A stretch of 64,000 nt of DNA from Hymenopus coronatus (GCA_030762935.1 CM060899.1:63228501-63292500); one strand, 5' to 3'; numbered from the stretch's first letter, positions 22,894 through 33,470 are shown. Translations and numbers: made by a program. Notes: generated by a model from the letters alone, not told the origin.

Positions 22894-22894
<1 letters not shown>

Positions 22895-23184
22895 TATTTG
22901 GAACAGATATCAGAAAGGCATCCTTCACTCTATGGATTTTCCGAATTTCACTGACGTATCATCTTAAGAAGAATACAAAAGCTATTTTGTTGGTGCCGTC
23001 TAGCCGCCTGGTAAAAGTTAATTCCCAGCAACTTTCGTTTCACGGATTTTGTCACCTTCACACTAAATTCCTATTGGTTAGTTGCCTTGTCTCTCATGTC
23101 ACGTCGCCAGTGTGACTCCAGTTTGAACTGGCCATAATTATTTGAGAATCGAAACCAATAACAAATAAATGTATTTGGCATTTG
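22894..23184. other. Single-copy stretch
   Basis: No repeat match; nothing recognised. The open frame crossing 22753-23115 is mostly microsatellite. Confidence 0.35.
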
Positions 23185-23394
23185 TACTTTGAAGATATTC
23201 ATATGTTTTGTGTAGTAGTAGTTATGCAAAAGTCATTCTGAATGAAGAGCAATCCAGATACAATTTACAGTATTTTCAAGTTAAACAACAGTTTATTCTA
23301 TCTTTAATATATGCTATTCCAATATATAATATAGAGTGAACAACAAAAATTTCAAAAATGTTCCATAGAAGGGTTAGCTGAGGTGAAGAGAGTT
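23185..23394 (-). mobile_element. Degenerate HINE-like piece (divergent)
   Basis: Contains GTGTAGTAGTAGTTATGCAAAAGTCATTC, a divergent version of the family's TTTAGCAGTTATGCAAAATTC region, shared with 24194-24400. No termini. Confidence 0.55.
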
Positions 23395-24093
23395 GTTACA
23401 CGTACTATGTACACAATGTGTAGAGAAGATATTGTATTGCACCCAAAAGATTGATACCGAGATTTCACAAGAAATACATATTTGGGAATCATTATTAGAA
23501 AAATGACCCTGTGTGTGTCTGTATGGTTTTCTCAAAAATGACTAACAATTTTGATTAAAATACCTTATGTTAAAGGTATTTTAATACAAACAAAATGTAT
23601 ATTTTGAATTTTCTGCGAATAGCCTCTGAAGACCTCTTCATTCTGGATGACTTTTGCATAACTGGCAAACCGTAAGAGATATACAAAAACTTACAACACA
23701 AAAAATGCAGATCTCATTAAAATACACAAATTATGTAATGTACATTTTTTTTGTAGAGTTAAGTTTTCGAGATATTCCGGATTATCGGATTCAATTTTAA
23801 GACAGTTAAGTTTTTCTCAAACGGGAAGACATATTTCTTATCGTTTCTCGTTTGTTTACTACTGGCAATCAAAGACATTGGAATTTCAATGTTTTCACGG
23901 ATTTTAAAGTACTTGACTATCGCTTTAGCCTTCGCATTTTCTTATTTCCCTTCTACTTACAAGGAGACAAGTAATAACACATTTCTGCTTGTGTTTATCT
24001 CCATTATTATGATGTAGATAACAGATTAATGTTTTGAATAAAAGGTTTGTTTGCCAAACAGGTAGAGGACATCATGTGAATGGAACACATTAG
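23395..24093 (+). mobile_element. HINE-like repeat, near complete
   Basis: 5' palindrome remnant (CACGTACTATGTACAC), CACAAGAAATACAT block, shortened TG slot, body, and 3' end CATGTGAATGGAACACATTAGG. Confidence 0.78.
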
Positions 24094-24193
24094 GTTTTTT
24101 CTCGATTAGCATAATGTAGCTAAAAGAATAAGATTTTTAACAATAATTTGTTATAGAGATGTAGAGAAAGTCATGTGAATGGAACACATCAGA
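24094..24193 (+). mobile_element. HINE-like 3'-terminal fragment
   Basis: CTCGATTAGCATAATGTAG to GTAGAGAAAGTCATGTG, perfect hairpin and CAGA. Only the last 100 nt of a copy. Confidence 0.75.
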
Positions 24194-24400
24194 TTTTGTG
24201 TACTAGTAGTAGTTATGCAAAAGTCATCCTCAAAGAAAAGAAGTTTAGAGGCAATTTTCAGTAATTTTAACTTAAACGTTTTATTAACAAAATAAGTAAC
24301 TTTAATAAATGGTATTCTAATCAATATCGTTAGAGTGGAAATTAAACTGTTCTAAAATGTTCCATATAAAGTTTAGTTGGGATGAGGAGATTTCTTACTA
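24194..24400 (-). mobile_element. Degenerate HINE-like piece (divergent)
   Basis: Second instance of the divergent GTAGTAGTTATGCAAAAGTC segment. Like the piece at 23185, it is followed immediately by the 5' end of a + copy. Confidence 0.55.
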
Positions 24401-24489
24401 TCTCTACAAGCTCTATGTGCATTATGTATACAGAAGTTATTGAATTGCACCCACGGAAATACACGTTCTGGAAACCCTCAATCTAAAAA
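24401..24489 (+). mobile_element. HINE-like 5'-terminal fragment
   Basis: TTACTATCTCTACAAGC start, a shortened GGAAATACACG block, stopping in the A run where an opposite copy starts. Confidence 0.65.
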
Positions 24490-24873
24490 TCTGATGTGTT
24501 CCATTCACATGACTTTCTTTATATCTCCGTAAAAAATTATTGTTAATAAGCTTATCTTTTATTTACTTCATGCTAATCGAGAAAAATTAGCAATAAATAG
24601 TCTTATTTCTTGCTTTATTGTAAATAGAAGCGAAATAAGAGAGTATAGGTTAAGGTGGTGGTCAAAAGCTGGTTGCTACGTGACTGATGTTCCTTTGTTT
24701 GTATGGACAGGAGTGGACAAATTCCTGTATGAGAAAAGTATAAGTTTTTCAAAGCTGAAACCAAGAAAAACGTCTCAAAAACGATCAACTCCACGAAAAA
24801 AATGTATATAACATAAAGTGTGTGTTTTAACGTGCTCTACATTTTTTGTGTGTTAAGTTTTTGTCCATCTCTT
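24490..24873 (-). mobile_element. HINE-like 3' half
   Basis: Perfect 3' terminus; body to GTCCATCTCTT, where the sequence switches abruptly to the opposite strand of the family. Confidence 0.78.
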
Positions 24874-25254
24874 CATTCTGGATGACTTTTGTATAACTGG
24901 CAAACCGTGGAGATATACAAAAACTTGCTACACAGAAAATGTTTTATCTGATTAAACACACAATTTGTGTTTGAAATATATATGTATTTCAAACGGGAAG
25001 ACATATTTTTTCACCTATCTTGTTTTTTTGCTCCTGGCAAGTAAAGAGAATGGAATTTCAATTGTTTCACATATCGACTGGCTTTTAAAGGACTTGTATT
25101 CCCTTATTTCCCTTCTACTTATAAGGAAGAAAGTAATAAGACCAATTATGCCAATATTTATCTCGATTAGCATGGTGTAGATAAAATAACTTTTTGTAAG
25201 AACAATTTATATATGGAACAGCTAGAGAAAGCTATGTGAATGGAGTATAACAGA
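24874..25254 (+). mobile_element. HINE-like 3' half, opposite orientation
   Basis: Starts CATTCTGGATGACTTTTG and runs to CTATGTGAATGGAGTATAACAGA. Together with 24490-24873 it forms a fold-back of two 3' halves. Confidence 0.72.
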
Positions 25255-25261
25255 TTTTTTT

Positions 25262-25487
25262 TTAGATGAATTTCGTGAAGATAATTCTTCTTTCAACATC
25301 ATGCTAATCGAGATAAACTTTAGTAGAACTTAATACTTAGTTCATAAAATGTAGAATGAAACTAAGGGGATGCATTAGGTTAAATCAATAGTCAAATGTT
25401 TTAAAAGCTGTCGTTATGCGATTGTCATTGCAAATCGCTTCGTTTCTTCGCCAGGAGTAGAGTAGATAAAAGAAAAATCTGATGTGT
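25262..25487 (-). mobile_element. HINE-like subfamily B 3' fragment
   Basis: ATTCTTCTTTCAACATCATG, GCTAATCGAGATAAAC, GATTGTCATTGCAAATCGC and CCAGGAGTAGA mark subfamily B. The terminal hairpin is absent. Confidence 0.7.
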
Positions 25488-26335
25488 GCCATTCACATGG
25501 ATTATTACGGGTGTTTGAATATTTAATAGGAATTGGTATATTAATGAATGTATTATGTTTCTCTATATCTCTGTAAATAATTGTGGTTAATAAGCATTTC
25601 TTTTATTTATTTCATGCTATTGTAAGTAGAAGCGAAATAAGGGAGTACCATAGGTTAAAGTGAAAGCCAAAAGCTGGTTGCTATGTGAGTGATGTTCCTT
25701 TGTTTGTATGGACAGGAGTTGACAAATTCCTGTATGAGGAAAGTAAGTTTTTCAAAGCTGAAACCAAGAAAAAGAAATATCTCAAAAACAATCAACTCCA
25801 CGAAAAAAATGTATATAACATAAATTGTGTGTTTTAACGTGCTCTACATCTTTTGTATGTTAAGTTTTTGTCCATCTCTTACGGTTTAGTAGCTATGAAA
25901 AATTAATCCAGAATAAAGTAGTCTTCAGAGGCTATTCCCAGAAAATTCAAAATATACACTTTATTCGTCAGGTAAATAAATTTAATATACGATATTTTAA
26001 TCAAAATCGTTAGCGCCATTTTTTAGAAAATCAAAATTTTCGAAAAAAGTTCCATATAAAGGGTAGTTTGGGGTGGGGAGATTTTTCTCAAAATAGATAC
26101 TAAACTTAAATACCAAGTTTGGTATTTTACCAACTTTTCGTTTTTGAGTTATCGTGTTCACAGACACACGGACACACTGACACACGGACACACGGACCTT
26201 TTTCTGAAAATACTTTTTTGGATACAGGTGACCCTAAAACATATATTTCCGGTGAAATCTCGGTATCGAATTTTTTGGTGGAGTCCAATGCATTCTCTAT
26301 ACACTATATACATAGTGAGTATAGAGAAAGTAAAA
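25488..26335 (-). mobile_element. HINE-like repeat, complete, with a 50-nt insertion near the 3' end
   Basis: 3' hairpin (TCTGATGTGTGCCATTCACA), then about 50 extra nt (25508-25557) before TTTCTCTATATC, so the inverted repeat is pushed away from the hairpin. The remaining body and the 5' palindrome are normal. Confidence 0.83.
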
Positions 26336-26337
26336 AC

Positions 26338-26884
26338 GGTCTGTAAAAATATAAGCACTGCACAACTGAAACCAATAACAAGGAATATCTCGGAAACGGT
26401 TTCCTCCACAACAAAAATGTAAAGGACATAAATTGTGTGCTTTGACGAGATCTACATTTTCTGTGTGTTGAAGTTTTTGTCTATCTCTTACGGTTTAGCT
26501 GTTACGCAAAATTCGGCAAAAATCCCCCAGAATAAAGAGGACTTTAGAGGCTATTCCCAGAAAATTCAAGATATCTATTCTATTTGGTATATAAATACTA
26601 TTAATATACGGGATTTTAATAAAAATGTTAGAACCATTTTTTAGAAAATAAAAATTTTCGAAAATTCAAGTTTGGCATTTAACGGACTTTTCGTTTTTGA
26701 GTTATGCCGTCCACAGACACACACAGACACACACACGGATAATTGTCTAAAAACGCGTTTTTTTTTTTGGATTCAGGGAGTCTCAAAACATATTTTTCCG
26801 GTGAAATCTCGGTATCGAATTTTTGGGTGCAATACAATACCTTCTCTATACACTATGTACATAGTGCATGTACAGAAAGTAAAC
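26338..26884 (-). mobile_element. HINE-like repeat lacking 3' third
   Basis: Begins TGTAAAAATATAAGCACTGC, then body, CA slot and 5' palindrome with TGCATGTACAGAAAGTAAA. Head-to-tail with the next copy, one base apart. Confidence 0.78.
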
Positions 26885-26885
26885 A

Positions 26886-27199
26886 TCTGATGTGTTCCAT
26901 TCACATGACTATCTCTACATCTCTGTAACAAATTAGGTTAAAAATGCTATTCCTCTATCTACTTCAAGCTAATCTAGATAAGCATTAGCAAAATTGCCTG
27001 ATTACTTACTTCTTTGTAAGCGGAAATGAAATAATACAATTCACTAGGATAAAACGATAGTCAAATCTTTTAAAAGCTGGTTGCCATGTGTGAAATCCGT
27101 TTTTTTCATGTGCAGTAGCTTAGAAATTCCTGCATCAAGTATTTTGAAATGTATCCAATAACAACAAATATCTCAGAAATGGTCAATGCCACGAAAAAA
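26886..27199 (-). mobile_element. HINE-like 3' part
   Basis: Starts at the perfect 3' terminus and stops at CCACGAAAAAA, an A run where another copy begins. Confidence 0.75.
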
Positions 27200-27656
27200 T
27201 CTGATGTGTTTCATTCACATGACTTTCTCTACATCTCTGCAATAAATTATTGTTAAAAATGTTTTCCTCTATTTACTTAATGCTAATCGAGAACAAAAAT
27301 TAACAGATAGGGTCTTGGTACTTGCTTCCTTGTAAGTAGAAGGGAAATAATGGAGTATCATAGGCTAAAGCGATAGGAAAATCTTTTAAGTATTTTAAAG
27401 CTAAAACCAATAACAAAGAATATCTTTAAAAACTTAAATACTAAGTTTGGTATTTAACGAATTTTTCGTTTTTGAGTTATGCTGCCAATAGATACACAGA
27501 CACACACACGGACATGTTTCTAGAAATGCAAAGTTTTTGATTCAGAGGTCCTCAAAATATGTGTTTCCGTTGAAATCTTGGCATCAAAATTTTGGGTGGA
27601 ATACAGTACCTTCTCTATCTACTATGTACGTTGTGCATATATGCTAGAAAAAGTAA
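27200..27656 (-). mobile_element. HINE-like repeat with large internal deletion
   Basis: Both termini present (TCTGATGTGTTTCATTCACA and a degraded palindrome ending AGAAAAAGTAAA), but about 400 nt of the body are missing between ATCTTTAAAAACTTAAATAC-type segments. A deletion derivative of about 457 bp. Confidence 0.78.
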
Positions 27657-27659
27657 AAA

Positions 27660-28178
27660 GAAAGGTATAAGTAATAGAACATTCAAACAATAACCAGGAA
27701 TATCTCGGAAATTGTTGAATCCATAAAAGCTATTTAGCATTGATTGTTAGTTTTAACGAAACCTATACGCTTTTGTGTTGTAAGGTCTTATAAGGTTTGC
27801 CTGTTGTATAAAAGCCATTCATAACAACAGGAAATCAAAGGATATTCCCAGAAAATTCAAGGTATACATTTTATTTGTTATAAAAATATCTTAAATATAG
27901 GTAATTTAATCAAAAAGTTTATAACTATTATTTAGAGAATCAAATGTTTCGAAAAGCATTCCCTGTAGAAGTAACTGTGGGGTGATTTTCTTGAAAATAT
28001 TTATCTGACATCCTTGCAAGATGTAGAAATTAGAATATCAGGTTTAGTATTTCACCGAAATTTTGTTTTAGAGATATATGTTCACAGAAAGAGAGACAGT
28101 GGCACGTGCATGGAACTTTTTCTAGAACATTTTTTTTGAATTTAGAGGAATCAAAGCATATACGAAGGTTTGTTTGTT
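27660..28178 (-). mobile_element. Divergent HINE-like copy, part 1
   Basis: Diverged body (ACCAGGAATATCTCGG, CCCAGAAAATTCAAGG, CACAGAAAGAGAG slot) ending near AATCAAAGCATATACG, where the fold-back mariner is inserted. Its 5' end resumes at 28762. Confidence 0.7.
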
Positions 28179-28179
28179 T

Positions 28180-28760
28180 TTCAACCTCCGATAGGCTATA
28201 AATAAAAGAAAAGTTCATAGAAAACAATTATTTTATTACTAAAAGTTTTGTACACTTATGGCTACTTTTCAACATAATCACCGAAAATATTGAGACATTT
28301 ATCGTACCTGTGCACAAGCTTTGCAATACCCGCTTCAAAAAAATGTCGCCGTCAATGATTTCAAATGAGCATTGACGTTGTTTTGAAGATCTTCGTACTT
28401 CACGGCGTTTACGGAGAGCCATTCAAAACAAACGAAGAGGAATGCTGACTTCAGGAATTGTGTTGATCCATGACAACGCTCGTCCAAACACTGCTGGCAC
28501 AACCCATCGGCTCCTTGAACAATTTCAATGGGACATTTTCGATCATCCGCCGTACAATTCTGACCTGGCACCCAGCGACTTTCACCTTTTCCCTGAACTG
28601 AAGACGTGGCTAGGAAGGCAGCACTTTCAAACCAACGAAGATCTTCAAAACAACGTCAATTCTCATTTGAAATCATTGGCGTCAACGTTTTTTGAAGCAT
28701 GTATTGCAAAGCTTGTACATAGGTACGATAAATGTCTCAATCTTTTCGGTGATTATGTTG
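28180..28760 (+). mobile_element. Fold-back mariner derivative, copy 1 (3' arm truncated)
   Basis: Left inverted repeat starts TCAACCTCCGATAGGCTAT. 28255-28400 is the reverse complement of the element's own 3' end (28640-28760), so the left arm is an inverted copy of the right arm. The spacer encodes the catalytic end of a mariner transposase. The outer part of the right arm is missing, and flanking HINE-like sequence resumes at once. A second copy with the same unusual structure lies at 52240-52906. Confidence 0.88.
28400..28757 (+). pseudogene. mariner transposase C-terminal fragment (D34D intact)
   Basis: The frame starting with RAIQNKRRGML reads through LIHDNARPNT and LAPSDFHLFPELK. The two aspartates (HDNA and PSD) are separated by exactly 34 residues, the mariner signature. 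It covers roughly the last third of a normal transposase. The N-terminal DNA-binding domain and first catalytic aspartate are absent, so no activity is expected. The C-terminus (YDKCLNLFGDYV) lies within the fold-back arm. The frame is open by chance preservation or youth. Confidence 0.9.
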
Positions 28761-28761
28761 T

Positions 28762-28828
28762 CAAGTGTATAATAGATACAATATTTCCCTACCTAGTATA
28801 TATGTAGTATAGAAAGTATAAAGATTAA
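28762..28828 (-). mobile_element. Divergent HINE-like copy, part 2 (5' terminus)
   Basis: AATAGATACAATATTTCCCTACCTAG and a decayed palindrome ending GTATAGAAAGTATAAA. Continues the copy interrupted at 28178. Confidence 0.6.
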
Positions 28829-29122
28829 GATTTTCTCAGGCATTTTCCCATATCCTCGTAGGATCTCGGACTTTAAGTAGCCTCGTTCGCCTCGTTTATG
28901 CATTCCAATGATCTGCCCAGACAGAGGATGTTGAAATAATTAGATAAATTAAAATGCAAAATCCAGTGGCAGCATTCCTCCCTCCGCTTTGCAGATAAAC
29001 CCAATTATAGCGATATCATCAGATTATCTATCTGTTATTTGGAAATGAGATACTGGTGTGGATGCACCAAATATACGGCTTTCCAAAATGATCGTAATAT
29101 TTTCATCCTCAAAACATTTTAT
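28829..29122. other. Single-copy stretch
   Basis: No repeat or gene recognised; somewhat GC-richer around 28850-29000. Confidence 0.35.
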
Positions 29123-29246
29123 TACTTTATCTACACGTACCATATGTACATAGTGTATAGAGAAGTTATTGTATTACACCCAAAAATTCGATACCGAGAT
29201 TTCAAGGGAATTACATGTTTTGGGTGCCCCTAAATAAAAAAAAAAA
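29123..29246 (+). mobile_element. HINE-like outer copy, part 1
   Basis: TACTTTATCTACACGTACC start, palindrome and GGGAATTACATG block; stops in the A run after CCCCTAAAT. Continues at 30131. Confidence 0.8.
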
Positions 29247-30130
29247 TCTGATGTGTTCCATTCACATGGCTTTCTCTACATCTCTACAACAAATTATTGC
29301 TAAAAAGCTTATGCTTCTATTTACTTCAAGCTAATAGAGAAAAAGTTAGCAGAAATAGTCTTATTACTTGCTTCCTTGTAACCAGAAGCGAAATAAGGAA
29401 GTACCATAGGTTCAAGTGATAGTTTAAAAGTGGTTGATATGTGACTGAAGTTCTTTGTTTGTAAGGACACGAGCTGACAAATTCCTGTCTGAGAAAATCA
29501 TAAGTTTTTCCAAGCTGAAACCAAAAACAACGAATATCAAAAAAAGATCAACTCCACGAAAAAAAATATATATAACATAAATTGTGTGTTTTAAAGTGCT
29601 CTACATTTTTTGTGCGGTAAGTTTTTGTCCATCTCTTACGGGTTAACAGTTCTGCAAAATTCCGTAAAATTGATCCAGAATAGAGTTGTCTTCAGAGGCT
29701 ATTACCAGAAAATTCAAAATATACATTTTATTTGTCAGGTAAATATCTTTAATATACGATATTTTAATCAAAATCGTTAGAGCCATTTTTAAGAAAATAA
29801 CAATTTTCGTAAAATGTTCCATGAAAGGGCATTTGGGGGTGGGAGATTTTCCTGAAAATCTTCATATCGCATCCTTGGAGGATACCAATCCTAAATACCA
29901 AGTTTGGTATTTAACGGTCTTTTCGTTTTTGAGCTATGCTGTCCACAGACACACAGAAACACACACAGACACACACGCGCAACCACGAACCTTTTTCTGA
30001 ATATACTTTTTTTTGGATTCATTGCGGAACCAAAACATGTATTTCCGGAGAAATCTCGGTATTGAATTTTTGGGTGGAATGCAAAACCTTCTCTATACAC
30101 TATGTGCATAGTACGTATAGAGAAAGTAAA
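29247..30130 (-). mobile_element. HINE-like repeat, complete, nested (884 bp)
   Basis: Perfect 3' hairpin terminus and 5' palindrome (ACTATGTGCATAGTAC). The CA slot reads like mixed CACA/CACGCG. Inserted inside the A run of the 29123-30827 copy, whose sequence continues on both sides. Confidence 0.9.
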
Positions 30131-30827
30131 AAAGCACTTTTAGAAAAATGTCCGTGTGTGTCTGTCTTGGTATTTAAGTTGAATATCTTCCAAGGATGCG
30201 ACACGAAGATGTTCAAGTAAATCTCTCACCTCAACTACCCTTTACATGGAAGATTATTCGAAAATTTTGATTTTTCTCAAAAATGGCTCTAACTATTTTG
30301 ATTAAGATAACTTATATTTAAGATGTTTTTATGACAAACGAAATGTATATCTTGGATTTTCTGTTAATAGTCTCTGAAGACTTTTTTTATTCTGGATGAC
30401 TTTTGTATAACTGGCAAACCATAAAATATATACAAAATGTAGATATTAATAAAACACGCAGTTTATGTTACATAATTTTTTTTGTAGAGTTAACTGTTTT
30501 CAAGATATTTCGGATTATTGGCTTCAATTTGAAACCTTTCTCAAACTAGAAGACATCTTTCTTCTCGTTTCTAGTTTGTTTACTTTTGGCAAACAAAGAG
30601 ATTAGAATTTCAATTGTTTCACATAGCGACCGTCTTTTAAAGGACGATACTATCGCTTTTGCCTGTGTATTTTCTTATTTCCCTTCTACTTACAAGGAGC
30701 TAGTAATAAAACTAATTCTGCTTATGTTTATCTTGATTAGTGCGCTGTAGATAACAGATTAATGTTTTGAGTAAAAGATTTGTTTACCAAACAGGTAGAA
30801 GACATCATGTGAATGGTACACATTAGA
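30131..30827 (+). mobile_element. HINE-like outer copy, part 2
   Basis: Resumes with GCACTTTTAGAAAAATGTCC and reaches the 3' terminus CATGTGAATGGTACACATTAGA. The TG slot is short. Confidence 0.8.
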
Positions 30828-30831
30828 CTTT

Positions 30832-31597
30832 TACTTTCTCTACACGTACTCTGTACATAGTATATAGAGAAGGTGTTGCACTCCACCCAGAAATTCGATA
30901 TAGAGTTTCTACCGGAAATATACGTTTTAGGGTCCCATGTATCAAACAAAAATATTTTCAGAAAAAGGTCCGTGTGTGTGTCTGTGAACACGATAACTCA
31001 AAAACAAAAAGTCGGTAAAATACCAAACTTGGTATTTAAGTTTACTATTTTCCAGAGATGCGACACGAAGATTTTGAGAAAAATTCCCCTACCACGAATT
31101 ACCCTTTACAAGGAAAAAATTCCGAAAAGTTTGATTTTCTCAAAAATTACTAACAATTTTGATTAAAATACTGTATATTAAAGATATTTACATGGCAAAT
31201 AAAATGTATATCTTTAATTTTCTGGGAATAGTTTCTAAAGACTTCTTTATCCTGAATGAATTTTGAATAATTTTGCATAACTGATCAACCGTAAGATTTA
31301 GACAAAAATTACTGCACAGAAACTGTAGATCACGTTAAAATACACACTTTATGTCATATACGTTTTTTCGTGGAATTGGTCATTTCTGAGATATTCCTTG
31401 TTATTTGTTTCAGATTTAAAATACGTTTTAGCCTAGTGTGTTCCCTTATTTACCTTCTGTATACAAGGAACCAAGTAATAAGGACAGTTTTTGCTAATAT
31501 TTATCTCGATTAGCATGACATCGATAGAAGCATTAGCTTTTAAACAATAATTTGTTACAGAGATGTAGAGAAAGTAATGTGAATGGAACACGTCAGA
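30832..31597 (+). mobile_element. HINE-like repeat, complete with deletion (766 bp)
   Basis: TACTTTCTCTACACGTACTC palindrome start; GTAGAGAAAGTAATGTG and 3' hairpin end. About 90 nt of the 3' third are missing near 31425. Confidence 0.83.
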
Positions 31598-31968
31598 TTT
31601 CTTTCACTTTTTTTGATTTGTGTAATAAGTAGGAAAAGTATTGTGTTTCATACAACATTTTGTACAATGATGGGTCTAATGCGAATAAAAAATAGCATGC
31701 TTAGAATATTAGCTATTTCTGTAACTAGTGTATAATCTGATGACGTGAATATACGTTTAGTGCGCGCACGAAAGCGTACGCTCTAAGTTTACGTGTGTCA
31801 CAAAGAGATTATACATGTGTTAAGTACATTTTATGTAATTTTATAAATAAAATATGTAAAAATAATTAATAAACTTGCTGGATGAAAAATTATAATGTAT
31901 TAGAATTCACAGATGTAATGGTTGCTAAGCAGATGTTGTTTCCTTTGTTTCAACACTTATAGAGGAAA
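31598..31968. other. Single-copy DNA upstream of a coding fragment
   Basis: AT-rich with a CpG-containing patch near 31765-31785. Ends in a pyrimidine-rich run and CACTTATAG (31953-31961), which looks like a 3' splice site just before the coding fragment. Confidence 0.4.
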
Positions 31969-33059
31969 ATGGAAGGTAATGATCAAACTATTGAAAATAT
32001 GAATTGTATTCCGCTTGACATTTTGAACGAAGCCGAGAGCATTGAGAGTTTATTAATTCCAGAAAAATCTGATGTATTTCATTCACAATATTTTCTCTAC
32101 CTCTCCGCAATAAGTTATTGTTTTAAAGCTTATACTTCTATTTACTCCAAGCTAATCGAGAAAAAATGAGTAGAAATAGTCTTATTACTTGCTTCCTTGT
32201 AATTAGAAGCGAAATAAGGGAGTAGCATGAGTTAAAGTGATAGTCAAAAGCTGGTTGCTATGTGACAGAAGTTTCTTTGTTTGTATGGATAAGAGTTCAC
32301 GAAGTCCTGTATGAGAAAAGTATGTTTTTCAAAGCAGAAGCCAAAAACAAGGAATATCTAAAAAAGGATCAACTCCACGGAAAAAATGCATATAACATAA
32401 ATTGTATATTTTAACGTGTTCTACATTTTTGTGTGGTAAGTTTTTGTCTATTTCTTACGGTTTAGCAGTTATGCAAAATTCCGTGAAATTCATCCAGAAT
32501 AAAGTAGTCCTCAGAGGCTATTACCAGAAAATTCAAGATATACATTTTATTTGTCAGGTAAATATATTTAATATACGATTTTTAATCAAAATTGGTATCG
32601 TCATTTTGAGAAAATTAACATTTTCGAAAAAAGTTCCATGTAAAGAATAGTTGGGGGTGGGGAGATTTTCTTGAAAATCTTCGTGTCGCATTCTTGGAAG
32701 ATACCAAACTTAAAGACCAAGTTTGGTATTCAACGGTCTTTTAATTTTTAAGCTATGCTGTTCACAGACACGCGCGCGGACCTTTTCCTAAAAATGTTTT
32801 TGTTTTGGATTCAGGGGGACCCAAAACATATATATTCGGTGAAATCTCGTTATCGAATTTTTGGATGGAATGTAATACCTTCTCTATACACTATGTACAT
32901 AGTACGTGTAGATAAGGTAAAAAAAATAAAAATTACGAAATCAAACATGAAAAGTTTTATGGATTGACAGATGAAAAACGCATTAGTTTGACCAATGAAA
33001 CCACATTATTGTCATACTTTTCAGAGCTGCAAATGTTTATGAAGGTTGCTCAGGAATAA
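31969..33059 (+). pseudogene. Recombinase-like coding fragment split by a HINE-like insertion
   Basis: Part 1 (31969-32067) encodes 33 residues ending SIESLLIPEK. Part 2 (32925-33056, stop 33057-33059) encodes NKNYEIKHEKF...LTNETTLLSYFSEL...MKVAQE. Joined across the repeat they resemble, from memory, the N-terminal region (PEKS..YE..Y..F, then sEnvLL.YFseL) of Crypton-type or domesticated tyrosine-recombinase-like proteins common in arthropods; only this helical N-terminal part is present, no catalytic domain. A possible splice acceptor precedes part 1. The insertion would put many stops into any transcript unless spliced out. Function of the intact protein is unknown. Confidence 0.5.
32068..32923 (-). 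mobile_element. HINE-like repeat, complete, inside a coding segment (856 bp)
   Basis: 3' terminus TCTGATGTATTTCATTCACA directly follows codon AAA of the coding fragment; the 5' terminus GTAGATAAGGTAAAA directly precedes the A run where coding resumes. Because the flanks are non-repetitive coding DNA, this copy fixes both element ends, with no obvious target duplication beyond the A run. Confidence 0.9.
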
Positions 33060-33336
33060 CATTTGCTAATACGATTAATTATACTTTTAATATTTACCAA
33101 GCAAAGTGCATATACCAGTAACGTAGGTTCTGATTAATATGCATATTGTTGTTGGTTTTGAGTGTGATTTTTATTTTTGAAGGTTTCTACACTTGCGAGA
33201 GGTGCTTACAGGCCAATTAGAGAACATTATGTTGTGGCGTTGATGACATAACTGCTATCTTGTTGCACTGGCACCAGAAATAGGATAATTTCGTACGAGT
33301 TATGCCGTTTTAATGCTAGGAAAGATAGAAGTATTT
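33060..33336. other. Single-copy stretch
   Basis: No repeat match. It could hold intron or downstream sequence of the broken recombinase-like gene; nothing further recognised. Confidence 0.3.
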
Positions 33337-33470
33337 TTGTCTGTAAGCAGCATAGCTCAAAAACGAAACGTCGGATAAACACTAAACTTGGAATTATTTA
33401 AGTTGAATATCTCCAGAAGATTTTGAGCATTTCATTATTATTTTATTTTCTCCAAAATGACTGTAACGAT
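33337..33470 (+). mobile_element. HINE-like internal fragment
   Basis: GTCTGTAAGCAGCATAGCTC, CAAAAACGAAACGTCGG and a truncated body, ending at the start of the next copy. Confidence 0.68.

Noticed and set aside
22593..23115. Isoleucine-rich frames of 111 and 120 codons
   Set aside because: Direct translation of the (AAT)n microsatellite.
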